Shown here: one piece after another, positions 8,664-18,197 of the stretch
Layout of the letters: every line of letters begins with the position of its first letter
Numbering within the stretch: the stretch's first letter is position 1
NCBI RefSeq assembly: GCF_000789235.1
Contig: NZ_KN525716.1
Span: forward strand, 960,071-1,024,070
Source of the DNA: Wocania ichthyoenteri Th78
GTDB taxonomy: Bacteria > Bacteroidota > Bacteroidia > Flavobacteriales > Flavobacteriaceae
Direction of reading: 5' to 3'
DNA length: 64,000 nucleotides
Made by a program: the position numbers and the translations under genes
Notes under the pieces: model-generated
What the model was told of the DNA's origin: nothing
Databases searched by the model: none
What the model saw: the letters and a program-made list of their open reading frames with translations, nothing else

Positions 8664-10160
8664 TTATTTAAAAATTTTATCCTTTATTTTTCTAAAAATC
8701 TTTCTAGGATTATTGTAGTTTTTACTTAAAAAACTTTTTGTTTTAAACATCAAGTAAGCAAATCTATAAAACTTACTTTTTTCAAATGCAGTTTTATTAT
8801 TTACATATCTATTTAAATTCTCCTTATAAAATTCCATTTTTTTATAAACACTATAAAAATTATTAGCTTGATATAAGGAATGTTGCCTGTACTCTAAAAA
8901 AGTGTTTTTAGCTTTTTCTGCTTTAAATCCTACTTCAATAATACGCTTAAACAAATTATAATCCTCTGCTTTTTCTGAAGTTTTATATCCTCCAGCCTTT
9001 ATAAATGCACTTCTTTTATACATTGAAGATCCATGTATAAAATTAATTTCTGTTAAGTGTTTTTTTAATTTTTCGAAATCATCAAATACTGGGAAGTTAA
9101 CCTTATAAATTCCTTCGCTATCTGCATCTGTTTTAAATTCTTCTTTTATTTTATTATAAGCTTCTTCTGCTCGTGCTCCAAAAAAAACATAATCGGTATA
9201 GGCTATTGCATTTTTTATATCTCTATCTAAGACTATACAACATTCTTCAACATAATTAGATAAAACTCTATTATCTGCTCCTAAAAAAAAGACATATTCA
9301 TGTTCTGTTAGAGAAATTGCTTTATTAAAATGCTCAACTATACCTAAATTTGTGCTATTTCTATTATACTTAATTAGGTTTGGATAATTTTTTACATAAT
9401 TTTCAGCAATTAGTTGAGTATCATCATTTGAGCAATCGTCTGATATTAAAATTTCATCTGGTACTATTGTTTGTTTTAAAACAGATTCTACTGCATCAAT
9501 GAGATAATCTCCATAATTATAACTAGCAATTATACATGAAACTTTTTCTTTTTTAAATGTAGTGTTGTTTACTACTGTAATTCTATTAAAAACATATTTA
9601 TCTATGTCATTTCCTTGATTACAGGAAACTGCTCCTTTAAATTTTTGTTTTACTAAATTAAGGACTGTATCATTATACTCTCCATGAGGATAGGCAAACC
9701 AATCGAAGCCATTATCATCTAAAGCCCTTATTTCAGCGGGAATTTGTAATTCGTTTTCAATAATTTTACTATCCTGAACTGTCTTTAAATTAATATGTGT
9801 TTTTGTATGCCATTGTAAACGTCCTCCTCCTTGTACTAATTCTTTTAATTCATTAATAGTTGTAAAAGGTGCATTAGGTTCAATACTATCAAACTCGTTA
9901 TCTAATCCTATATAATCTGATGTAATAAAAAGCTCAAAAGGATAATTAAACTTCTTTAGGATTGGTAAAGCATATTCAAGTACGTTTTTATAAACTCCAT
10001 CAAAAGTAATGACAACATGATTTGAGTTTTCGGGGTCATAATCTTTAAGAAACACTACTTCTTTACTCGATAATTCAACCATTTGTCGATAAAAATCGTT
10101 TACTTTAACCCACCACATTGTTGGTGAATTAGGATGTATTTTATGATACATTAAAATCAT
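8664..10160 (-). CDS. Polysaccharide deacetylase-glycosyltransferase family 2 fusion
   Basis: At 498 residues this is a two-domain protein. Residues 1-190 resemble a NodB-type carbohydrate esterase: MILMYHKIHP at the start, VVITFDGVYKNVLEY near residue 48, and QWHTKTHINL near residue 115, where H-x3-H supplies the metal ligands. Residues about 205-400 are a GT-A domain: VSCIIASYNYGDYLIDAV, ILISDDCSNDDT, and FFLGADNRVLSNYV in place of a classic DxD. The usual TFDDG of the esterase reads TFDGV here, so one conserved Asp is missing. The fusion suggests deacetylation coupled to sugar transfer, or a domain kept for binding only. It overlaps the upstream methyltransferase by 4 bases. Confidence 0.82.
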   Translation of the reverse strand: MILMYHKIHPNSPTMWWVKVNDFYRQMVELSSKEVVFLKDYDPENSNHVVITFDGVYKNVLEYALPILKKFNYPFELFITSDYIGLDNEFDSIEPNAPFTTINELKELVQGGGRLQWHTKTHINLKTVQDSKIIENELQIPAEIRALDDNGFDWFAYPHGEYNDTVLNLVKQKFKGAVSCNQGNDIDKYVFNRITVVNNTTFKKEKVSCIIASYNYGDYLIDAVESVLKQTIVPDEILISDDCSNDDTQLIAENYVKNYPNLIKYNRNSTNLGIVEHFNKAISLTEHEYVFFLGADNRVLSNYVEECCIVLDRDIKNAIAYTDYVFFGARAEEAYNKIKEEFKTDADSEGIYKVNFPVFDDFEKLKKHLTEINFIHGSSMYKRSAFIKAGGYKTSEKAEDYNLFKRIIEVGFKAEKAKNTFLEYRQHSLYQANNFYSVYKKMEFYKENLNRYVNNKTAFEKSKFYRFAYLMFKTKSFLSKNYNNPRKIFRKIKDKIFK

Positions 10161-10690
10161 TTAATATATACTTCTAATTTATGATTATATGTTCTATATG
10201 GATATAGTATTTCTTTAGCTTTAAAATAAGGAAATTGACATTTGTACCAAGAATCAATATGCACAGAAATTAATGTGCCTCCTTTATTTAATAATTTATC
10301 AATAATTAAATAAATTAAACTAGAAGAGTTTCCTATATATTGAGGGTATAATACTCCAGTAATGACTATTAAATCAAAACTATTGTTTGAAAAATTGGTA
10401 TTTAAATCAAAAATAGAACAACTTAAATAATTAATATGACTGTCTTTATTACTAGACTTAGCGTGCTTAATAGCTTCTTCCGAAATATCAACACCTACAA
10501 TTTCTGTTCCTGGAAGTTGCTTAGTAACAAATCCTTGACCGCAGCCAATATCCAAAACTTTATTATACTTCTTACTGCGTAATTGTTTTAATAAATAATC
10601 AATCCTTTTTAAATCTTCAGCATTATTTTCATAGTTCCAAGGATCTTCTTTTTTGTGAAACTCATCTAATTCTGATAGTTTTTGTATCAT
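10157..10690 (-). CDS. Class I SAM-dependent methyltransferase
   Basis: The 177-residue protein has NKVLDIGCGQGFVTKQLPG near residue 43, the SAM-binding motif I, and TEIVGVDISEEAIKHAK, where the Asp contacts the SAM ribose. FDLIVITGVLYPQYIG follows as motif IV. It is short and contains essentially only the catalytic core. Its position directly after the ABC ATPase gene, and a 4-base overlap with the deacetylase fusion, suggest it methylates the glycan; terminal methylation is a known chain-termination signal read by Wzt C-terminal domains, which would fit this neighbourhood but is not shown. Confidence 0.85.
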   Translation of the reverse strand: MIQKLSELDEFHKKEDPWNYENNAEDLKRIDYLLKQLRSKKYNKVLDIGCGQGFVTKQLPGTEIVGVDISEEAIKHAKSSNKDSHINYLSCSIFDLNTNFSNNSFDLIVITGVLYPQYIGNSSSLIYLIIDKLLNKGGTLISVHIDSWYKCQFPYFKAKEILYPYRTYNHKLEVYIK

Positions 10691-10691
10691 T

Positions 10692-11933
10692 CTATATCCA
10701 TTTATGGTCTACTACAATAACTCCCCAATTAGGATCAACTTGCTTCCCTGTGTTAAAATAATCATTTTCTTCAACATCGAAAATTAAAATTCTCTCAATA
10801 TAATCGGCTAATCCATTTTCAGTTGAAATGAATGCATTAAGAATATACTTTCCTTTAACCAGCGGTAATTTAGAAATTTCGCATATAGCTCTAGTTCTAT
10901 CAATAAACTGAATATCGTTTTTCAATTTGGTTGAAATACTAATAATTTTCGTCTCATCAACTTTCCAAACACTTAAACCTAATTCATTCACTTTAAAATT
11001 TCCTAAGTTTTTAAATTCAATTTCAACAGAAAATTTTTCTCCAGTTAAAATACTATTATTTAATATTGTTACTTTTTTAAGTAATGCATTCCCATTTCCA
11101 ATTCTATCTTTTCTGTCTTCAATATTTTGCGAAGTATTTTTTAATGAATCAAATATGTATTTAGATATTCCTTCATCAACTTTACCTTGATAGGAAATAT
11201 TACCATTTTCCAAAACTATTAATCTAGAGCATAAGTTTTTTACCGCTGCCATATTATGGCTTACAAATAAAACCGTACGCCCTTCACCTCTACTAATATC
11301 TTGCATTTTCCCGATAGCCTTTTTTTGAAACTCAGCATCTCCTACTGCTAACACCTCATCAATAACCAAAATATCTGGTTCTAAATGTGCCGCAACAGCA
11401 AAGGCTAAACGCACTGTCATTCCTGAAGAATAACGCTTTACAGGTGTATCTATATAACGTTCGCAACCAGAAAACTCAATAATCTCGTTAATTTTTGATT
11501 TAATTTCTGCTTTTGTCATTCCTAAAATCGCACCATTAAGATAAATATTTTCTCGTCCAGTCATTTCTGGATGAAAGCCTGTACCTACTTCTAAAAGTGA
11601 TGCAATTCGCCCTTTTGTTTTTATTTCTCCTGTGGTAGGACTTGTTACTCTAGATAATATTTTTAATAAGGTTGATTTTCCTGCGCCATTCTTTCCTATA
11701 ATACCTAAAACTTCGCCTTTTTTAACTTCAAAATTAATACCTTTTAATGCCCAAACATAGTCTGAAGTACCTTTTGTACTTCTATCGTTAACTTCTCCAA
11801 TTTTTAAAAACGGATCTTCTTTCCCTCTTACTTTACTCCACCATCTATTTAGATCCTGACCTATAGTGTTAGCCCCTACAAGACCCAACTTATATTGTTT
11901 AGAAATGTTATTAACTTTTAAAATTACACTCAT
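10692..11933 (-). CDS. Polysaccharide ABC transporter ATP-binding protein (Wzt type)
   Basis: The 413-residue protein has Walker A GIIGKNGAGKSTLLK near residue 80, signature YSSGMTVRLAFA, Walker B DILVIDEVLAVGD and the switch histidine in VLFVSHNM. Residues from about 260 onward form an extra C-terminal domain of the kind found in Wzt proteins, where it binds the finished O-antigen or capsule chain. It powers export of the completed glycan across the inner membrane with the permease encoded 2 bases upstream. The unusual N-terminal extension before the ATPase core is also typical of Wzt. Confidence 0.92.
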   Translation of the reverse strand: MSVILKVNNISKQYKLGLVGANTIGQDLNRWWSKVRGKEDPFLKIGEVNDRSTKGTSDYVWALKGINFEVKKGEVLGIIGKNGAGKSTLLKILSRVTSPTTGEIKTKGRIASLLEVGTGFHPEMTGRENIYLNGAILGMTKAEIKSKINEIIEFSGCERYIDTPVKRYSSGMTVRLAFAVAAHLEPDILVIDEVLAVGDAEFQKKAIGKMQDISRGEGRTVLFVSHNMAAVKNLCSRLIVLENGNISYQGKVDEGISKYIFDSLKNTSQNIEDRKDRIGNGNALLKKVTILNNSILTGEKFSVEIEFKNLGNFKVNELGLSVWKVDETKIISISTKLKNDIQFIDRTRAICEISKLPLVKGKYILNAFISTENGLADYIERILIFDVEENDYFNTGKQVDPNWGVIVVDHKWI

Positions 11934-11935
11934 TA

Positions 11936-12877
11936 TTAAACAGTATCTATAAAACTTTTTTCGGTTTTGTTAAACACAACTAAGCCTAACATAAAGGTGA
12001 TTATACTAAATACTATAGCGTATGTAAATTTATTTACATCAAATATTTCAACTCCAAGAGTCATATGCCTAAATGATTCTATAATAATTGCAATAGGGTT
12101 ATACTCTACTAACCAAACATATTCTGGTAATTCTTTTCTAAAAAATGATATTGGATACATTACTGCAGACCCATACATTAATAATTGCACGCCAAACTGT
12201 ACTAAAAACGTTAAATCTCTATACTTAGTTGTCATTGAAGATATGAGCATTCCAAAACCCAAACCTAACAAAGCCATTACCAAAACAACTATGGGTAGTA
12301 GCACCAAATTCCAGTTGGGTAAAATAGACACATCTTCTAACAAGACATAGTATATATAAAAACCTATAAATACCATACATTGAATAGCAAATCTTAATAA
12401 ATTAGAAATGACTACAGATAAAGGCATTATAACTCTTGGAAAATATACCTTTCCAAAAATGCCTTGATTTTTTGTAAACGTGTTAGATGTTCCTGTTAAG
12501 CAAAGTTTAAAATAATTCCAAGTAGTTATACCTGCAAGGTTGAATAAAAATGCTGGTATTCCATCTCCAGTTGGAATATTTGCTAGATTATTAAATATTA
12601 ATGTAAAAATTACTGAAGTAAATAAAGGCTGAATTACATACCATAGAGGTCCTAATATCGTTTGCTTATATAAAGTAACAACGTCTCTTTTAACAAACAA
12701 AAATAACAAATCTTTATATCTCCAAATCTCTTTGAAATTGAAATCTATTAGCTTGTGTTTAGAAGATATTGTATATAACCATTGTTCTTTACTCAAGACA
12801 TTTAATTTAATTTTATTCTGTTCAATTTTTTTATCCTGTTTTAAACTTATCAAGGATGCTAACTTCTCTTTAGCCAA
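11936..12877 (-). CDS. Polysaccharide ABC transporter permease (Wzm type)
   Basis: A 313-residue ABC-2 family permease. After a hydrophilic N-terminus of about 60 residues, there is KDLLFLFVKRDVVTLYKQT, the amphipathic segment before helix 1, then WYVIQPLFTSVIFTLIF and five further hydrophobic segments, including LVLLPIVVLVMALLGLGFG and a C-terminal YAIVFSIITFMLGLVVF. It forms the inner-membrane channel with the ATPase encoded directly downstream. Its start overlaps the end of the kinase gene by 19 bases, indicating translational coupling. Confidence 0.92.
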   Translation of the reverse strand: MAKEKLASLISLKQDKKIEQNKIKLNVLSKEQWLYTISSKHKLIDFNFKEIWRYKDLLFLFVKRDVVTLYKQTILGPLWYVIQPLFTSVIFTLIFNNLANIPTGDGIPAFLFNLAGITTWNYFKLCLTGTSNTFTKNQGIFGKVYFPRVIMPLSVVISNLLRFAIQCMVFIGFYIYYVLLEDVSILPNWNLVLLPIVVLVMALLGLGFGMLISSMTTKYRDLTFLVQFGVQLLMYGSAVMYPISFFRKELPEYVWLVEYNPIAIIIESFRHMTLGVEIFDVNKFTYAIVFSIITFMLGLVVFNKTEKSFIDTV

Positions 12878-15327
12878 TTCTTTATTTTATTAAAAGTACT
12901 TGCCTTTTTAAGGTTTTCGTGATAAGCATTGCCATATAACCCATATCCGTAGCCATAACCATAGCCATAGCCATAATTATGGCTAGCTTTATGTTTATAA
13001 AAATTTAAAATGTAGCTTATATTTTTTAACTCTCCAGACTTATGTTTGGCATTAACCAACTCTAACATACCCTTTTTTGTATAATCTAATCTAATTACAA
13101 ATAATGAGGCATCTGCATATTGTGATAATACCAATGCATCTGTAACTAACCCTAGTGGTGGTGAATCTAATACTATTATATCATAAATTTTTCTCAAATC
13201 TAAAATAAGCTCCTCCATTATATCACTCATTAATAATTCTGATGGGTTTGGAGGTATTGGACCAGAAGTAATAATATCCAAATTTTCAATATGGCTTTTA
13301 AAAGTAACCTCTTCTAAGGTTTTATCAGCAATAAAATAGTTTACTACACCCAACTCATTATCAATATTAAAGTCTCCAAAAATTTTAGGTTTTCGTAAAT
13401 CTAAGCCTAGAAGAATTGTTTTTTTGCCAGACGCAGCATAAGCACTAGCTATATTAATTGAGCAAAATGTTTTTCCTTCTCCGCTTACAGACGAGGTAAT
13501 CATGATTGTACGACCTCCTACTTTATCTAGCTTTTTATAGAAAAATTGTAAACTAGAGCGTATCGCTCTAAAAGCTTCGGCTACAGCCGATTTAGGTTTT
13601 TCATGAACTATTAAATTGTTATCATGATTATATTTACCTATAAGCCCTAAAACTGGTATATTTGATAAGCGTTTTACGTCTTCAGTTCCATGAATTGTAT
13701 TATCTAATAAAAAAAGAACAAATAAAATTACTATTGGCAATGATAACCCAACAATTAGCGCCATCATATAATTTAAGTTTCTGTTAGGCCCAATCAAGCC
13801 TCCACCAATATCCTTAGCTTCATCTATTACAGAGATATCAGACACATTAGCAGCCTTTACTATTGCTGCCTCACTTCGCTTTGCTAAGTAAATATCGTAA
13901 GCCTCCTGACTTAAATTTAATTTTCTTTGTATTTTTAAATATTCCTGTTGATCTTCTGGCAAATCATTGAGCTTACTCTCTAAGGTAGCCCTTTTTTTAT
14001 TGATCATTTGCAATTCAATTTGAATTGTCTCTTTAGTCGAAACTATAATTTCTAACAATACATTCTTTTCTGCATTTATTCTAGCGTCTAAATCTTTTAA
14101 TGATGTAGAACCTTCTTGTACCAATTGTTCCAATTCTTGGCGTTCTATAGCTAACGTTGTAATTTTACCAACAGTCGCTATTATATTTCTTTCTTCAATA
14201 CCTACTGAAGTTGGTGCAGCTATATTTGTGTAATTAGTTCTAGTACGTAAATAATTTTCAAGAAAATTTAAATACCTTAATTTAGATTGAATAGCATCTT
14301 TGTTAAAATCAAGTTCACTTACTTTTTCTGAAAGCTGTAACAACTCCTCATCAACATTAAATATTTTATTTTTTTGCCTAAAAGCATTCATAGTATCTGT
14401 CGCCGCCTTTAAATCAGTGTTTACTATACTTAGTGTGCTGTCTATAAATCTTATTGTATTAGTTGCGTATAAGTTTTTACGTTCTAATTCTGTTTTACTT
14501 AAAATCTGTGTAGTCGCATTTAGATAATCTACTATTTTAGCTTTATTAACACCCGATAAAGAAAGAATTAATACAGAAGATTCTTTTGAATATGACCTTG
14601 CCTTTATTTTAGCTTTGTAATCGTTCACGACAGCATCAAAACTCAAAAATTGAATAAAATATTCAGATTCTGGTACTATTTCTATATTAGATTTTCTTAA
14701 GAGTTTAAAGGAGGTAAAAGGTAAGTCAACTTGTTCTCCTATATCAAAAACCTTTTTAAAGCCCCCTTTAGTCACAGATACAGTCTGCATTAATTTATCA
14801 CTGTATCTCTGTGTTCTTGCTAAGTTATTTTCAAAATCTATAACTAATTCATACTGATTTTCATTAATAAATCTAATCCCTATATATTTATTTAGTAGCT
14901 GCTCGCTATTTTTATTTATTTCAACTTTAAAGGGTGCATTTTTATAAATATCATCTTTTCTATATTTCCCTTCTTTCAAATATTTCACATAAAACTGTAA
15001 AGAATCGACTACTTTTTCGTTATGACTCCTAGTACTTAATGCAATTATAATTTTGCCTACTTTATCAGAAACGCCTCCCCAATTAAAAGAAATACTTGTA
15101 TTGGTTGTGAAAAAGGGGTTTTGATCATTCTCAATCGAGATTAAAGAATTTAAACTATAAACATTTTGTTTTCTAACATTAATAGAATATGCAATTATTA
15201 ACCCAACAATAACAAATAATGTTATAAGCTTCCAGAACTTCAAAATTTTAAAGAAAAAGCCTCGGATATCAAAGCTCATACTGCTAGGTTCCTTAAAATC
15301 AATACCTTCAATGTCATCGTAAGCCAT
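12859..15327 (-). CDS. Chain-length determinant tyrosine autokinase (Wzc type)
   Basis: The 822-residue protein has a first membrane helix near residue 33 (WKLITLFVIVGLIIAYS), a Wzz-like periplasmic region rich in coiled coil (about 60-510), a second helix near 525 (LIVGLSLPIVILFVLFLL), and a BY-kinase domain. The kinase shows Walker A SSVSGEGKTFCSIN, Walker A' LLGLDLRKPKIF and Walker B DIIVLDSPPLGL. The C-terminal tail contains a run of about six Tyr-Gly pairs, the autophosphorylation cluster. It sets chain length and couples assembly to the outer-membrane exporter encoded 2 bases upstream in the operon. The pairing of Wza/Wzc-type proteins with an ABC exporter is noteworthy. Confidence 0.93.
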   Translation of the reverse strand: MAYDDIEGIDFKEPSSMSFDIRGFFFKILKFWKLITLFVIVGLIIAYSINVRKQNVYSLNSLISIENDQNPFFTTNTSISFNWGGVSDKVGKIIIALSTRSHNEKVVDSLQFYVKYLKEGKYRKDDIYKNAPFKVEINKNSEQLLNKYIGIRFINENQYELVIDFENNLARTQRYSDKLMQTVSVTKGGFKKVFDIGEQVDLPFTSFKLLRKSNIEIVPESEYFIQFLSFDAVVNDYKAKIKARSYSKESSVLILSLSGVNKAKIVDYLNATTQILSKTELERKNLYATNTIRFIDSTLSIVNTDLKAATDTMNAFRQKNKIFNVDEELLQLSEKVSELDFNKDAIQSKLRYLNFLENYLRTRTNYTNIAAPTSVGIEERNIIATVGKITTLAIERQELEQLVQEGSTSLKDLDARINAEKNVLLEIIVSTKETIQIELQMINKKRATLESKLNDLPEDQQEYLKIQRKLNLSQEAYDIYLAKRSEAAIVKAANVSDISVIDEAKDIGGGLIGPNRNLNYMMALIVGLSLPIVILFVLFLLDNTIHGTEDVKRLSNIPVLGLIGKYNHDNNLIVHEKPKSAVAEAFRAIRSSLQFFYKKLDKVGGRTIMITSSVSGEGKTFCSINIASAYAASGKKTILLGLDLRKPKIFGDFNIDNELGVVNYFIADKTLEEVTFKSHIENLDIITSGPIPPNPSELLMSDIMEELILDLRKIYDIIVLDSPPLGLVTDALVLSQYADASLFVIRLDYTKKGMLELVNAKHKSGELKNISYILNFYKHKASHNYGYGYGYGYGYGLYGNAYHENLKKASTFNKIKNWLKRS

Positions 15328-15329
15328 GG

Positions 15330-16124
15330 CTATCTTCTATCTAAAAGTAAAATTGTTGTAGTAATTAATGATAAAACTGTAGCTATAGCTCCTATGTTTT
15401 GAATAGCTGTTGTTCCCGTACCCCAAGATTTTTGCTTTAATGGTTTTACGTAAATCATGTCGTTGGGTTGAATATAATAGTATGGAGAATTCATAACATT
15501 TGCATCGGTTAAATCGATATGAAATATTTTCTGTCCTTGCGGAAATTGCCTTATAATCAACACATCTTTTTTGTCACCAGTATCAAGTATATCACCTGAA
15601 TTTGCAATCGCTTCAAAAACATTTACGCGCTCTTTAAATAATGTTTTTGTACCTGAGCTTCCAATTTCGCCCGTAGTAGTGTATTGTAATCCTGTAAGCT
15701 TTACGGTTACAAAAATATCATTTGCTGCTTTATACTCGGTCTCTAATAATTTTTTCTCAATAATTTGTTTTATCTCATTAGTGGTAAAACCTAGTACATT
15801 AATTTCACCTAGTTTAGGCATAAGTATGTTACCATGTAAATCTACAGTAAAGCCATCAAAATAAGCACGTTCTTCACTACTAGCATTCAAATCGCCTTCG
15901 CCAATAGGATTAAAAATGGTTACAGTTTCTTGCTTTGCTGCCTTAATCCTAATATTTAAAATATCATTAATTTGAACACGATATGCCCTTTGTTTTTCAA
16001 CTATAACTTGAATAGAATCAGTTGCTGTACTTTTGTTTTGAAGATAAACAGTATCTTTATAAGGAACACAAGACACCATTACAGTATTTACAATTAAAAA
16101 AACAACTAAAAAATATCTCTTCAT
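15330..16124 (-). CDS. Polysaccharide export outer-membrane lipoprotein (Wza type)
   Basis: From the ATG at 16124 the 264-residue product begins MKRYFLVVFLIVNTVMVSC, a lipoprotein signal peptide with the lipobox cysteine in VMVSC. The periplasmic part has the export domain (YRVQINDILNIRIKA) and a soluble ligand-binding beta-grasp-like region (GEINVLGFTTNEIKQII). A C-terminal hydrophobic segment (IGAIATVLSLITTTILLL) is suited to crossing the outer membrane. A longer frame opens at 16172, but it would include the -7 box at 16147-16154 and push the signal peptide inside, so 16124 is preferred. It is the first gene of the polysaccharide operon. Confidence 0.88.
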   Translation of the reverse strand: MKRYFLVVFLIVNTVMVSCVPYKDTVYLQNKSTATDSIQVIVEKQRAYRVQINDILNIRIKAAKQETVTIFNPIGEGDLNASSEERAYFDGFTVDLHGNILMPKLGEINVLGFTTNEIKQIIEKKLLETEYKAANDIFVTVKLTGLQYTTTGEIGSSGTKTLFKERVNVFEAIANSGDILDTGDKKDVLIIRQFPQGQKIFHIDLTDANVMNSPYYYIQPNDMIYVKPLKQKSWGTGTTAIQNIGAIATVLSLITTTILLLDRR

Positions 16125-16146
16125 ATTGAGGCACATTGATTTATCA

Positions 16147-16154
16147 CAAATATA
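16147..16154 (-). promoter_or_regulatory. Putative -7 box for the polysaccharide operon
   Basis: On the minus strand this reads TATATTTG, a match to the Bacteroidota TAnnTTTG -7 element, 22 bases upstream of the chosen start of the export lipoprotein gene. The -33 element is weak: a TTG lies only 15 bases further upstream. No other good promoter was noticed between here and position 1, so the whole gene cluster may be one transcript. Confidence 0.5.
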
Positions 16155-16211
16155 ACTTTTCGTCTTGAACAATAAAACTAATAACGGCTTTTTTGGTTTT
16201 TTATCCGTTAT

Positions 16212-18095
16212 TTGCAGAAAAAATATCCTTTGAATTATTTAACAGTAGAAAACATATCAAAATCTTACGGAGAATTAACGCTCTTTAAAGACATTTCTTT
16301 TAGTGTTCACAAAGATCAGAAAATAGCGTTTGTTGCCAAAAACGGAACAGGGAAAACATCCATATTAAATATCCTTTCTGGCGATGACCAAGCCGATTCT
16401 GGAAATATTATTTATAGAAAAGATATAAAAGTTTCCTTTCTCTCGCAAGACCCAAAGTTTGATGAAACTTTAACTATTGAAGACACTATTCTAGCAAGCG
16501 ATAATCCTATTTTAAAAGTGATTTCAAATTACGAAAAGGCCCTTTTAAATCCAGATGATTCTGAAGCATATCAAACTGCTTTCGAAGCTATGGAACAATA
16601 CCAAGCATGGGATTTCGAAACGCTTTACAAGCAAATTCTCTTCAAATTAAAACTTGAAAATTTAAGTCAAAAAGTAAACACGCTTTCTGGCGGACAAAAA
16701 AAGCGTCTCGCATTAGCCAATGCACTAATTAACAAACCTGATTTGTTGATTTTAGATGAGCCTACCAACCATTTAGATTTAGAAATGATTGAATGGTTAG
16801 AAGCCTTTTTCGCCAAAGAAAACATAACGCTTTTTATGGTGACGCACGATCGTTATTTTTTAGAGCGTGTGTGTAACGAAATAATAGAATTAGATGAAGG
16901 GCAATTATACAATTATAAAGGAAACTATTCCTATTATTTAGAAAAAAAAGAAGCTAGAATCGAGCAAGAAACTATTGAAACTGGAAAAGCCAAACAACTC
17001 TTTAAAAAAGAATTAACTTGGATGCGCCGCCAACCCAAAGCGCGTACCACAAAATCGAAATCAAGAATTAATGATTTTGCTGATATAAAGCATAGAGCTC
17101 ATCAACGCAGAAACGACCACGAGGTACAGTTAGAATTAAATATGGAACGTTTAGGAAACAAAATTTTAGAGTTCCATAAAGTATCAAAAGCGTTTAAAGA
17201 CAAAACCATACTTGATAAATTTGAATACACATTTCAAAAAGGCGAACGTGCGGGTATCATTGGTAAAAACGGTACAGGAAAAACCACGTTTTTAAACATT
17301 TTAACCCAAACCACGCTACCAGATTCTGGTAAGGTAATTAGAGGAGATACCGTAAAATTCGGTTATTATACCCAAGACGGCATCACCATAAAACCCGAGC
17401 AAAAAGTCATAGAGGTTATTCGCGAATTTGGAGACTATATTCCACTCAAAAAAGGGCGACAAATTAGCGCACAACAACTTTTAGAACGGTTTTTATTCAG
17501 CAGAAAAAAGCAACACGATTTTGTTGAAAAACTAAGCGGCGGTGAGCGTAAACGTTTATATTTATGTACGGTTTTAATTCAGAATCCAAACTTTTTAATT
17601 CTCGATGAACCTACGAATGATTTAGATATTGTTACATTAAATGTGCTAGAAAGTTTTCTTTTAGATTTTCCAGGATGCGTTATCGTGGTATCTCACGACA
17701 GGTACTTTATGGATAAAGTTGTAGACCATCTTTTTGTTTTTAAAGGCGATGGTGTTATTGAAGATTTTCCTGGAAATTATACAGATTATCGCATATACGA
17801 AGATAGCCAACCAGCTATATCTAGCATGAATACCGAGGATAAAAAAGATAAAAAAGCTTGGAAACAAAATGAAGCTAAAAAGCTGTCTTATAATGAAGAA
17901 AAAGAACTTAATAATATTGAAAGCAAACTAAAATCTTTAACTTTTGATAAAAAAGAATTAGAAAATAAATTCAACAATCAAGAACTTTCGCAAGATGAAA
18001 TAAATAAACTATCTGAAGATTTACAAAAAATAATTAAAACTATTGAAACCAAAGAAGAACGCTGGTTTGAATTGTCTTCGAAATTAGAAGATTAA
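16212..18095 (+). CDS. ABC-F family ATPase (Uup/EttA-like)
   Basis: The 627-residue protein has two ABC ATPase domains and no membrane segments. Domain 1 has Walker A VAKNGTGKTSIL, LSGGQKKRLALANAL and LLILDEPTNHLDL; domain 2 has GIIGKNGTGKTTFL, LSGGERKRLYL and FLILDEPTNDLDI. The C-terminal 90 residues are a charged coiled coil, as in Uup. ABC-F proteins act on the ribosome or on branched DNA intermediates rather than in transport. No ATG is near the start: TTG at 16212 or TTG at 16230 are the options, and the latter gives the family-typical LNYLTVENISKSYG start. It is divergent from the polysaccharide operon. Confidence 0.9.
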   Translation: MQKKYPLNYLTVENISKSYGELTLFKDISFSVHKDQKIAFVAKNGTGKTSILNILSGDDQADSGNIIYRKDIKVSFLSQDPKFDETLTIEDTILASDNPILKVISNYEKALLNPDDSEAYQTAFEAMEQYQAWDFETLYKQILFKLKLENLSQKVNTLSGGQKKRLALANALINKPDLLILDEPTNHLDLEMIEWLEAFFAKENITLFMVTHDRYFLERVCNEIIELDEGQLYNYKGNYSYYLEKKEARIEQETIETGKAKQLFKKELTWMRRQPKARTTKSKSRINDFADIKHRAHQRRNDHEVQLELNMERLGNKILEFHKVSKAFKDKTILDKFEYTFQKGERAGIIGKNGTGKTTFLNILTQTTLPDSGKVIRGDTVKFGYYTQDGITIKPEQKVIEVIREFGDYIPLKKGRQISAQQLLERFLFSRKKQHDFVEKLSGGERKRLYLCTVLIQNPNFLILDEPTNDLDIVTLNVLESFLLDFPGCVIVVSHDRYFMDKVVDHLFVFKGDGVIEDFPGNYTDYRIYEDSQPAISSMNTEDKKDKKAWKQNEAKKLSYNEEKELNNIESKLKSLTFDKKELENKFNNQELSQDEINKLSEDLQKIIKTIETKEERWFELSSKLED

Positions 18096-18197
18096 ATAGT
18101 TCGCAGTGTTCAGTAGCAGTATTCAGTCAAAAAAATAAGTCAGTTCGAGTAAAATTCTAAGTCACGAAGAATTTAGTATCGAGAACAACTTAAAAGT

